Positions 54,636 through 64,000 of a stretch of 64,000 nucleotides of DNA are shown piece by piece. The notes beneath the pieces were generated by a model. That model was given only the letters and a program-made list of their open reading frames with translations, was not told where the DNA came from and made no database searches. The position numbers and the translations under genes were made by a program. Location: contig NC_077222.1 of NCBI RefSeq assembly GCF_024763615.1, positions 85,684,001-85,748,000 on the forward strand, given 5' to 3'. The first letter of the stretch is position 1; the number at the start of each line of letters is the position of its first letter. Source of the DNA: Phlebotomus papatasi (Eukaryota > Arthropoda > Insecta > Diptera > Psychodidae).

Positions 54636-56871
54636 ATACTCTATAAAAAACCAAAGTAAGTAAAGTACATGTCTTCTGAAAAGTGTGCTTAAAAAATACT
54701 TAAATAAGCAGTACAGAATCTTAAAATATAATCAAATATCTCTTATTAGTATTACTTAGTATTACTCTTCCTATAAATTTATGTTAAGTTTTATTCCAAA
54801 CTGGTAATTTTCTCCTACCTTGCAAACCAATTGAAGTTAGAGTATTTGTGCACTTTTCAAAATTTTAATTTTAATCAGCGATTAAATCTTTTGCTAAAAG
54901 AGTTTAAAGTCTATAGAAAGTAATTTCAAAATGTTAAAAGCACAAAGGCACATCGGTTCTTTTAAAATTAATTGTTTGTAGTTGATCATTTGAGTTTCAA
55001 AGTAATTCTATAATCCTTGAAGATATCCATTATTCCCAATAATTTCTTTTTAATTTATTTTTTTATTTCTAAGCAAATATTTACAAATTTTGATGAATTT
55101 AACACTGATATTTGCAAAATCTAGTTTGAGACAGTATTTATATTAAGCACATTTGGTGTAATTTTAACACCCATCTCGGTGCAATTCCTTTTTTCCGAGT
55201 GCAAAGATCTATGAGGTGCATCGCCTGGTGAGATAAGGAATTAGTGTTCCCACGTAGATTACGTCAAAACAGAAGACTTATGGGGTAGAGTAGGGATTTT
55301 ATTATGTAAATTCAATATAGAAGAAAACGACTTGAATTGTTCTGTTGTGCAAAGGACCCAACCAGGCACAATTCGACTCACTTTCTATCCTCCGCATTCA
55401 CACAATTTTCACGTGTTGACTCTTTTTTTGTGACCCTCGACAAGGTATACCATGTCAAAGATGAAAGAACTCAAAGGGTCTTTGTATCAGTAGAATTTGT
55501 AAATTTAAATCACTTATTCCCTCTCAATGCCAATATTTATATTGGGCTCATTTGATCTCATTTTTCAGCGTCTTCTGAGAAAGACAGCTGTCTTATCTCG
55601 ATGTTTAGTAAATGCTTGTGTTAAAATGTTAAAACTTGTGAGAATGTCAATAAATTTGGGAGGAACTTTCGAATGATACTCTCTTTCAGCTGATATTTCA
55701 TTTTCTCATTCATCTTGTTTCTAACATATGACACAAAGTAAATAATTATTAATTTTCTCGATCTATTCTCTATGGCATACACTTGCACATGATGTGTTGT
55801 GGTATAATCTTATGGAAAGCCATCAGTGTCACAATAGTAATTTGGACAAAAAGAACGCAAGTTGTGGGTGTCAATTTGACAAAAAGGCTGATTTGTTGCT
55901 CAATTTTAGTTTGGATCGACGTATACATTTCCCTTCAACATCTGTAAGACCTTTGGCATTTTTTTCCCTCATATTTTTGTTAAATGTATGCCACATTTGT
56001 ATGCATACGCTTATGTGCATCGCTTTTTGTTCACAAACTCTAGAAGAATAGAGGAAAAAAATCTTTTCATGTTGGCTGTACAAAAGAGGAACGCAGTCTA
56101 ACTCAATTTAGATGTTTATCGTATAAAATGATTGTCTTTCTTCTGGCCAGAGACACCTCTCTATTCTCGAGGGCTATCGCTTTGTATTGAGGAATAGTGA
56201 AAATTTTCCACCAACACGTGACACTTTTTGTCTAATTGTCACTGGATTTTAGATTATGAATATTGAAGGAATGGACATCGTCTCTCTGCCATCAGCCAAA
56301 TAATTAATTTATGATGAGAATTGCTCAAGGGGTTAAAGAACACCAACACACAATTCCACAATAAATCCACATTTATGCTAAAGTTCTGTCTCCCTGGAAT
56401 TAATTAATTTAATTGATATCAACCCCATATTGTTTGAAAGTGTCGACAAACCATCAGTACGCCATTCCTCAGCCCTAATCGAATAATATGATTTCGGGTA
56501 GACCACTGAAGAACTCACAATAGAAAGTCTAATCACTGAACCTGTGTCATCTCATACAAGAAAACACTCAGAGAAAAAATTAAATTTAGCAGAGTTTACT
56601 CTTCGGGAGGTCAAATATGATCCACCATTTCAAATGGTTCATTTCGACCTATTATTTTTTAAGGATTATATTAACCTTTTACGAAAGTGTCAAATTTTTA
56701 TTTTTTGAAAGGTTTAATTTTTGGGTATTTTTAAGGCTAACCTGCTGTAAACCGTCAAAGAACATGATTTTTTTTATGGATTTTTGTTAGTATCTTTCAA
56801 TTTATTTCACTGTCAATCAATTTTATACGACCGCCGATAAGTTTAGAAATGTGCAAATAATTGGATAATAT
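54636..56871. other. Non-coding; repeat-free island 55.3-56.5 kb
   Basis: AT-rich until about 55.26 kb, with a fragment of a CACTGAGAAAAA-type MITE near 55.15-55.20 kb. Then balanced repeat-free DNA to about 56.54 kb. No gene supported. Confidence 0.45.
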
Positions 56872-57680
56872 AAAGTTAGTTACGTGTTTTTGATAATTTT
56901 GAATTACTTTTCAAATGAGGCAACAAACTTTTGACTTATGAAAAATGATCAGCTTTTGAAAATCATTTTTTTATATAAAATGAAATATACTATTTTTTTT
57001 AATACGTAAATTAGATCTACGCAACTCATTTGCAAAAAGAAAATTTTTAAAAAAAAAGTATTATTTACTATTATTCTTTTCACCTAGTTCCCCGAACATA
57101 CATTAACCCTTTAACGACGAGGCAGTTTTCGCTGAACGAAAATCAGCAATAAAAATGAAACCGATAAACAAAATCAGTAAAAGGTCTTACATCTAACCTT
57201 TGAAAACTACTAACTTTGATCTAACCTTTGAGAAGTCAACAGATTCTCATTCAGTGTATTTCTTACCTATATGAACGATAAGGACAAAAATAGCAAAAAA
57301 AAATTTAAGTAATTTTTCTGACGATACCAATGATTGATAATTTTCACTGTTATGTAAAATATTATGTTTGAGTATTGTAATTTCTTGTTCCAAAACGGAT
57401 TTGCTTAAAAAAAAACTTGAAGTACAAAAATAATTAAAATCAATTTTCAATGTCAAAATTTAAAAATTCGTCATATTTTAGCTTAAAAATTTACTATAAA
57501 GCAAATAGCTAGAGACTTGCAAAAAATATTCTAGATTCCTTCAACCTTCTACTTTACAATTATGTACAGACATAAGAAAGAAATAACTTTAGATAGTCAG
57601 GAAAGAATATTTTCTTTATGGGACACCGGTGTTCCAATCGTCCTTAAAGGGTTAAGCAACATACTTTAGACACCCACCAT
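56872..57680 (+). mobile_element. Fragment of the Tc1-like element, split by a piggyBac-like MITE
   Basis: 56872-57102 matches the right arm of the 35.9-37.6 kb element (TTACTTTTCAAATGAGGCAA, CAAACTTTTGAC, then ACCTAGTTCCCCGAACATAC). The match resumes after the insertion at about 57656 with GCAACATACTTTAGACACCC. Only this end is present. Confidence 0.8.
57107..57651. mobile_element. piggyBac-like MITE, CCCTTTAA ends, 545 bp
   Basis: TTAA at 57103-57106 and 57652-57655 flanks CCCTTTAACGACGA and TCGTCCTTAAAGGG (13 of 14 paired). A TTAA duplication with CCC tips is the piggyBac signature. It interrupts the Tc1-like fragment, whose sequence on the two sides joins as expected from the copy at 37.55 kb. 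No transposase. Confidence 0.9.
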
Positions 57681-59811
57681 ATATACTGCTGTGCTTATAT
57701 TCGAGCAGTAAAAATTGTAATATTGTATTGAATTGAAAAAATAAATTCAAGCATTTCGCGAAGCTGAAATTATTTTTCAATTCTTTATTTTGTAAAATGA
57801 AAAATTTTGCAAATCATCCAAAGTTCAATTTTGTAATTGAGAATTCGTCATTTTTACTGTTTGAACTCAAAGAGAGAGAACACTTTATACAATCTACTTT
57901 TCCCAACTCATCGTCCTAGAGCTTAAATGATAAAAGATGTCAAAAATTCAATAAAACTAAAAGTGAATACAAATAACAATACTTAAAGAATTTCTTGCAA
58001 GTTTTTTTAACCCTAATTTCTCTGAGTGTTTGCAATATAGAAAAAGTGCTTTTAATTTGTCACAATCGACAAGACCTTCTAGTGGATGATTGTCACTTTA
58101 ACCCCATATTTCAGCCATGAGCACTCTTCCAGATCATATCGGAGCATCATCTAATGGATTCAAGTCACCGAAGGGGCGTCAAAAGAGGTGGAATGCCTGA
58201 CAATCATGCATGTCCCGAAAAAACCCTCAACCACCGAGGACACAATTCTGCCGCGAAACTGAAAGGTTTACCCAAGTGGAAAAAATCGCAATAAGCTAAT
58301 TGCAAATGAATGTCTCTGCAGCAATAGCATAATTCTGTTAGAACATCATTCGGAACAATAGACTAAAGGCAATTGAGGGTGGAATTTCTGCAGGCAATCG
58401 ATCTCGGTACAAATTAAATTTGTGTACATTTCACTTTTCACTGAATTTCATCTCAAATGCCAGAAGTGATGGATGGACTCCACGGAGACAAATTAAGTCA
58501 TTTCAATTTGCGACAGTTGAATGGTGTTATCAGCAAATCAGAGAATCGTGAGACAGTTTCTTTCATTTGGTAGATGAAAATTAGGGTAGAGAATGGTGAC
58601 ACACCTTCAAATTCAACCTGTTTAATATTTCAACAATTGTGGAATTGACCAGGGTTGTTCATAAAATTTTCTACGTACCGTTGATATTTTTTTAATTCTG
58701 CAGCATTTTAAATTAAATTTATATAAACGGAAAACGAATTAATGGAAAATTATTATTTCTTTCACGACTTTTCTAGCATATTTGAATTTAAATTTAAATC
58801 TGAAATTTTGAAATTGCTTCATAGAGTTTTCACGTTCATCTTAATTTTAATATTTTTTTAATTAATTAATTTTAATTTATAAACTCTTCAAAAGTATGCA
58901 AAAATGTTCCTAATTAAATTTGATACACTTCTTGAGATTAAAGAAAAAATGTGTCAACTTTGATACAGGATACCAACCTTTGATACAGGAAATCCACTTA
59001 AAGTATGGTCTTTAATTCTGTAATAAAAATTTATGTTATAGTTTTTATTTATAATTTGCCAGAAATAATTTTCTTTCTAAACAAAATTAGGTTTTATAAT
59101 AAAAGAAAACCGAATAAAATTGATTTTATTTAAATTGAATTAAAATTAATAAATTTTTCAATTTTAACCTAACACAAAAGCAAAACACAAAAAAACCAAA
59201 AATGCAGAATAAAATACATGTAAAATAAAAATATTAAAATTAATAAAAATTCAAATATAAAATACAAAAATAATATACTATATTAATTTCGAAACTTTTG
59301 AGCATTTTTTAATATTTCATTATTTTTTGGAAACTATAAATTTTTCAATAAAAACTCTGTAGAAAAATGAATTTACTACTCTTTCGAAGACAACAGTAAC
59401 TTCCTTCAGTTATATTTACTGCAAAACCCTTTAGTTGAGTAACTTTTATTGATTTATGTATTCTTTTTGATAATTTCTATATTTCTAATATGTATACTAT
59501 TTTTTTAAAGTTTCATTGAGTTTGATTTTTGCTTATAAATTGTTTCCTTTATTTTACTACTTTTATTTTAATGTTTGTTTTTTTTTTTTTTTTTGAAAAC
59601 AATCTATTTTAGCCTGAAAGACAACTAAGTTTAAGAAATTCGACCAATAAGTTTCGCATTTCTAAAAGGAAACCGCCAAAGATATTTAATAAAATAATTT
59701 TTTTATGGAGCATTGTCCTTAGAAAACTCATTTAAAAAATTTCGAAATGCAAACCGGTGAATCTTGGAAAACTTCCCATAGTAGTTTAATTCAAGAATTA
59801 AATCTTCATAC
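57681..59811. other. Non-coding; small island then very AT-rich
   Basis: About 58070-58600 is balanced and repeat-free. After 58.6 kb the sequence is very AT-rich, with a duplicated TTTGATACAGGA at about 58.96-58.99 kb and a 17-base poly(T) at 59578-59594. No gene supported. Confidence 0.45.
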
Positions 59812-60063
59812 TAGGGTCGGAGGAACGTCTGTTCGACAGGGAATCCCTATTGACACTTTTGTCAAAATGTTAAAAATTAATTATTTTATCTAGTAAAATA
59901 CAAGTAATATAACTTTTTTTCTGTAATATACCTTTTACTATAGAGATTTTTACCTTTTACTATTAGAGATGTTCAAATTTCGTATCCCAAATGGTACAGA
60001 GTAGGGTGTCAATAGGTGCTGACACGAGTTCTTAAAGTGTCAATAGACGTTCCTTTCACCCTA
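59812..60063. mobile_element. MITE, TAGGGTSRRAGGAACGTCT ends
   Basis: Left TAGGGTCGGAGGAACGTCTG and right minus-strand TAGGGTGAAAGGAACGTCTA; TA tips. CTATTGACAC words recur inside both arms. 252 bp, no protein. Confidence 0.75.
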
Positions 60064-60878
60064 TCTCTTGCAAATTCTTCTAAATGGTCCTGTTCTGTCC
60101 TGTTCAGTAATAGCCGTTCAAAGAAGCAAAGCTACGCCAAACGACTAAGACTAAGACGACTGCCAGACTATTCTTTTTTGAATTGACCTTTTCTCTAATT
60201 TTGTGAACATTCAGGATGGCAAAACGTTGTATTTTCAATTTCATTAAAATAAATATCTTTTTTATGAACTTATTCATTTTGTGCAACTCCTCGGTTTAAA
60301 ATTTCGAACGTCCAACGGGGTTTTAGGTAAGTTTTCTCTAACCTATATCTTCAAATCGAAAAACAAATTTTAGCCGGAGAGAGAGCACTCAAATCGAAAA
60401 GATTAACGTAAGGTATGTGTCTCTACTAAAATAGATAGACAAGTAGATTTTTTACCTTATTTCGAAACATTGTAAGTTGTGCATAGAAGGATTTAATAAC
60501 CAAATTTATTAATTGATTTATTAATTAATTAATTGATCAATTAATTTATAAATGATTGAGTAATTTATTAATAGATTAATTTATTTATTAATTGGATTGT
60601 AATATACATTATGATACAAATTCTGATAATGGAATTTGTGCTTACATTGTCTTTAACTAAAGATTTAAGAATCCTTAATTTTTTAGTTTATTTTTCCTAT
60701 ATTGTTATCAATAATTTTAATGAAATAATAGACTTTTGAAGATATTTCGGAAAGTTGTACAGAGGAGATCTTATATTCAGAAAGATTTACAAAGATATAC
60801 CGGGACAAAGCTTAATAAGAAATTTTTACGAAAAGGAGATTTCGAATCGAAATATTCTTGTTTAAATGAGCCTTATAG
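60064..60878. other. AT-rich non-coding with (ATTA)n tract
   Basis: 60504-60595 is a TTAATTAATTGATTTATTAA-type simple sequence. Otherwise nothing recognisable. Confidence 0.5.
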
Positions 60879-62121
60879 TAGGGGAGGGTGGGGCAGTTTA
60901 ACGACGGGGCAATTTCAATTTTTGCATATTCTTCTTATCCCTTCGAAAGAAATGGAATAAAACCTTTATGTTATTGAAAAGATAACTGAGACCCATGTTT
61001 TTAAAAAATAATTAATTTCGTGAGGCTTCTCGTTTGAATTCTGTAATTGATTTTATAAAATTGCAGTAAAATGAAACTTTTTGTAATGTTTTATTTTCAA
61101 CAATTTCTGAACTATTGCACTTATCTATCGAAGTAACATAATTGTATTAAATTACTAGTGGTTTTACGTTTATTATAAGGCATTTAGCGTTGAATGAAAT
61201 CTAAGAGAGTTCTGATAATTTTCAATAGAGTTCCGAAAGTGTGTGAGGGGCAGTTTCATGCAAGTACACGGAGAAGTTTCCAATGTCTAACTATTTTATT
61301 TTTTAAACAAAATTAACTTAAAATGATCATTGAAAACGTTTTGTAGCTGTTTTTGTTGATAAAGTTCGAAATTATGGAAAGCAGTATTTCCTAAAAGTTC
61401 ATAAAAAAAAACTTAAAAAAATAATTTTTCAGTGTTTGTTAAGTGCTTAAAAATGATGAATTTAATTATTATAATATCTTTTCAGAATGTTTTCAGCAAT
61501 ATATTGTAATATTTTTTTGGTTTTATAAAAAATCAGGATTTTAAAATACTATTATAAAACTGTTATACTAAAAAGGACATGTTCTAAGGCGATATAATGA
61601 ATCAACGATGTACAGAATTAGCTTAGCACTACAAAAGACACTTCTTTCGTATAAAAATTCAAATAAAATTGCTCAAGTAACGAGAAATAGGCTTGGAAAT
61701 CTTTGGCGATATTTTATTTTCTCTGTATGATCAATTAGTGTTCAAATTCTGCTATAAAGTTCTTGTTCGATTATATTTTTAGGTTTTAGAGTCTTAGAAG
61801 AGTTTAAAATAATAATTTTAATCAATTCTGGTATCGCAAGTTTCCTATAAACACGTTTTATCTTTCTCAAAAAATGTCTCATATTTATCTTGATATTGCC
61901 CCGCAATGGGGGACTTTTACACATTCTGCTTTTCAAGTGAAATGATTTTTTTCACAATAGACTAATGAAATTAAGGGATTATTGTTATTATTTTTATTAA
62001 CCCTAAACCCAACTGTAATTCACAGAATATACAAAGTTTTACTTCTCTTTATCATCTTTTTGCAAAATGGACCCAAAATCCATTTTGCAATTTAGGGGTG
62101 AAACTGCCCCACCTTCCCCTA
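60879..62121. mobile_element. TIR element, TAGGGGAGGGTGGGGCAG ends, 1.24 kb
   Basis: Left TAGGGGAGGGTGGGGCAGTT and right minus-strand TAGGGGAAGGTGGGGCAGTT; TA tips; 1243 bp, the longest uninterrupted member of the group. A 64-codon minus-strand frame (61742-61936) has no recognised domain. The interior is very AT-rich. Confidence 0.82.
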
Positions 62122-62130
62122 TCTACACGT

Positions 62131-62274
62131 CTACAGTCTACACACTAGAAGCAATTTTCGCCAAAAAATTGCCTTTTTTTTTTTAAAAATTCTAACATTT
62201 CTGCCTGCAAGAATAGGGGAAATTTCCTTAAAAAGTTTTTTTTTTAAATCGCTCCTAGTGTGTAGAGGCCTTTA
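62131..62274. mobile_element. CTACACACTAGGAGC-ended MITE
   Basis: Left TCTACACACTAGAAGCAATT and right minus-strand AAAGGCCTCTACACACTAGG are inverted ends of the 1741-1850 family. It lies 9 bp right of the previous element and abuts the next one. Confidence 0.75.
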
Positions 62275-62398
62275 CTCTCTAAGGATGAGAGAGTCAAAAA
62301 TTGGTGATCAGAAAAAATGGAAAAAATCATTTTTTTTTACTTTTTAGAGAAAAACACAACTTGCGTCACTCACTGGTGAGCTAATCGTCCTTAAAGGG
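62275..62398. mobile_element. piggyBac-like MITE, CCCTTTAA family (short copy)
   Basis: TTTA (decayed TTAA) on both sides. The left CTCTCTAAGGATGA and right TCGTCCTTAAAGGG are the family ends, and GAGTCAAAAATTGG near the left matches the inverted right part of 20465-20731. Confidence 0.65.
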
Positions 62399-62964
62399 TT
62401 TACGGGTTCATAATGTTTTAAATTAAAATAAAATATTTACTTGAACTTGCACTGAATAATTTATTTTCTTTAAAAAAAAAGTAACGATTTGTACTTGCAA
62501 ATTTTAGAAATAACCCTGTGTCACTCTTGAAATATTAATTCAACTGTATTCACACCTTCTTTCGTGGGCTTAATTTTTTAAGGCTACTCCAAACTAAAGT
62601 TGTGTTTTAACTAAATTACTATTGTTCTAAACTTCTCTATAGACTGCTGTTGATTGACCTATATAGGCTTCCTAGTGAAATTCATGAGTAAAAGTAATCA
62701 TTAAAGTTTCTTAATGCTCAAAGAACTGCATCATATCGCTGTTTATTCATTTAAATGCCCGCGAAAAGCGATATTTCATTCGATTGGAGAATATTTACAC
62801 GCACATAACAGTTATACAACTGTTGTGAGTGTGTAAAGTGCCACACGAACAAATTAATGCGTCATTGGGATAGAATAATATTCTTATCGCGCAGCGCAAA
62901 GCAATTTATCGGTTGAGAAACCCCGCTTGTGCTTTTGTAGAAAGTCTGACGCACACCTCGACGA
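62399..62964. other. Region upstream of the tRNA gene
   Basis: AT-rich to about 62.75 kb, then balanced. AACAGTTATACAACTGTT at about 62806-62823 is a palindrome. No gene besides the downstream tRNA. Confidence 0.45.
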
Positions 62965-63044
62965 GGCAGCGTGGCCGAGCGGTCTAAGGCGCTGGTTTTA
63001 GGCACCAGTCTGAAAGGGCGTGGGTTCGAATCCCACCGCTGTCA
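62965..63044 (+). tRNA. tRNA-Leu (anticodon UAG, reads CUA)
   Basis: 80 nt with a complete cloverleaf. The acceptor stem GGCAGCG pairs with CGCTGTC (one G-U), with discriminator A63044. The anticodon stem CTGGT/ACCAG holds the loop TTTAGGC, so the anticodon is TAG. A long type II variable arm (TCTGAAAGGGC) fits leucine. The T arm is GTGGG-TTCGAAT-CCCAC. Internal Pol III boxes: A box TGGCCGAGCGG (62972-62982) and B box GGTTCGAATCC (63023-63033). There is no intron and CCA is not encoded, as usual in eukaryotes. Nothing suggests a pseudogene. Confidence 0.97.
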
Positions 63045-63049
63045 AATGC

Positions 63050-63055
63050 TTTTTT
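63050..63055 (+). terminator. Pol III terminator
   Basis: TTTTTT starts five bases after the tRNA 3' end, the expected place and length for Pol III termination. Confidence 0.9.
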
Positions 63056-64000
63056 GATCTTTTTCACTTTTTTTCAACCTATTATGTTGTATTTTTCAAT
63101 CAGGGTATAAAGCTTAAGGACTTCCCAAGGTCTGGAAGTAGCAAAAGCCCCTTTAAAAAGTCCATTGGGTGTATAATTTCAAGAAGTGTATTGGGGACCA
63201 TTTCAATAATTAAGTGGAGAGTGTAATTAAAAGTGTCAGAGGCAAATCTCCTGCATCTGGTGCTCTGAAAATAAACAGGGAATTTGTAGAGTGACACATT
63301 GCATGCGATTTACAACTCACCACATCATTTTCCCGCTTTTCTATTTCATTATTTCCCTGAGAAAAGCACCACCCAGCCACTCTATAATCTTACCCGCACT
63401 TACAAATGTGACTCTTTGTCGTGACATCGGCCAACCATTGGCTCAGTTGTTGGAGTCAAGGTAAACATTGGGATGATATGAAGTCCCCATTCCCCGGAAA
63501 ATCCCCTATGTTCATCGGCTAAAAGAGCGAAAGATGTCGTCTGGTCGAGATAGTTAATTAATTTCCCGCTTGTATAAATATATTTTCGATTGGCATTAAT
63601 TAAAAGTGAGAGAGATGTACTTCAGTTGCAATAGAAAAGGTGGACAAAATTGTGAACTCAGGTGTGCTAAAGATGAGAGCTCTTTTAATCTCTCTCAATG
63701 CCAGCGTATCATATTTAAAGAGAGTGCACACAAGAGTTATTCGTGAGATTTCTGCCATTGGCATTGCTTTCTTCCACCCATTTCCTATACAACAAACCAT
63801 CAGAGAGTGTCATTTTGGGGCGAGAAACTAATAAAGTAGATGACTTATTATTATGGGAAAAACAATAAAAAGAAACAAAATATTGAAAATTTTCCTATTA
63901 TGGCTTATAAATAAATTGTTGAAAGATATTTCTTTGAAATGTTATCGTGGAAACTGCCTTTCCCATTTAAATATAGGCTTTGAGAGTTAATAAAAGATAA
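63056..64000. other. Non-coding, repeat-free to the window end
   Basis: Balanced composition to about 63.83 kb, then AT-rich. Overlapping 60-68 codon frames have no domain. No gene supported. Confidence 0.45.

Noticed and set aside
58111..58191. Possible short coding exon starting MSTLPDHIGASS after a TTTCAG
   Set aside because: Only 26 codons, weak donor-like site, no partner exon found on either side.
63020..63226. Open frame overlapping the tRNA 3' half
   Set aside because: It starts inside the tRNA T arm and has no domain; chance frame.

Overview
This looks like an AT-rich intergenic or gene-poor stretch of an insect nuclear genome. A dipteran is most likely and a sand fly is possible, but I cannot name the species from the sequence. 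Supporting signs are a eukaryotic tRNA-Leu with internal A and B boxes, a three-exon secreted-peptide gene with GT-AG introns, a dense load of short inverted-repeat transposons, and a 5'-truncated non-LTR retrotransposon. I see no bacterial gene structure, no operons and no CRISPR array.

Only two host genes are supported. One is a small gene at 41892-42716 (+) for a 66-residue secreted peptide rich in Tyr, Gly, Pro and Met, with a TATA box, two phase-1 introns and poly(A) signals. The other is tRNA-Leu(UAG) at 62965-63044 (+) with a Pol III T-run terminator. I could not recognise any other long open frame as a protein.

Most identifiable sequence is mobile DNA in many small families. (1) TA-flanked elements ending in variants of TAGGGGRARGTGGGGC occur at 4.3, 19.4, 38.1, 42.1, 47.8, 48.2, 48.7 and 60.9 kb. 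Elements with related GGGTA ends occur at 9.6, 26.2, 26.6 and 50.5 kb. (2) Three hAT-type elements have CAGGG ends and 8-bp target duplications (12.9, 24.7, 33.0 kb). (3) TTAA-flanked elements fall into two families (14.4/18.6 kb and 20.5/57.1/62.3 kb). (4) A 1.63-kb Tc1-like fold-back element at 35.9-37.6 kb carries mirrored transposase N-termini, and a fragment of the same element lies at 56.9-57.7 kb. (5) There are several palindromic MITE families. Nested insertions at 5.0, 9.6, 20.5, 33.1 and 57.1 kb give relative ages, and 42.1 kb is an insertion inside a gene intron.

The window also holds tandem arrays: a mirrored minisatellite at 45.2-46.3 kb with a decayed relative at 5.8-6.0 kb, a GATC-rich array at 29.8-30.2 kb, and a degenerate ACTGACCAAAATCGA array at 23.0-24.6 kb. 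A dispersed family containing CTGTCCGTCTGTCCG recurs at least six times.

The repeat-rich AT-rich tracts alternate with about 0.5-2 kb islands of more balanced composition and almost no recognisable repeats. These lie roughly at 3.1-4.2, 6.4-8.3, 10.6-11.7, 16.1-17.7, 21.8-22.8, 25.0-26.1, 28.5-29.0, 31.2-32.0, 33.8-35.5, 38.4-39.7, 43.3-45.0, 46.4-47.7, 51.1-52.8, 55.3-56.5, 58.1-58.6 and 62.8-64.0 kb. They lack convincing codons or splice structure and are candidates for conserved regulatory DNA, which cannot be shown without alignment. All boundaries were read by eye; repeat ends are usually good to a few bases where inverted ends are clear and to tens of bases otherwise.
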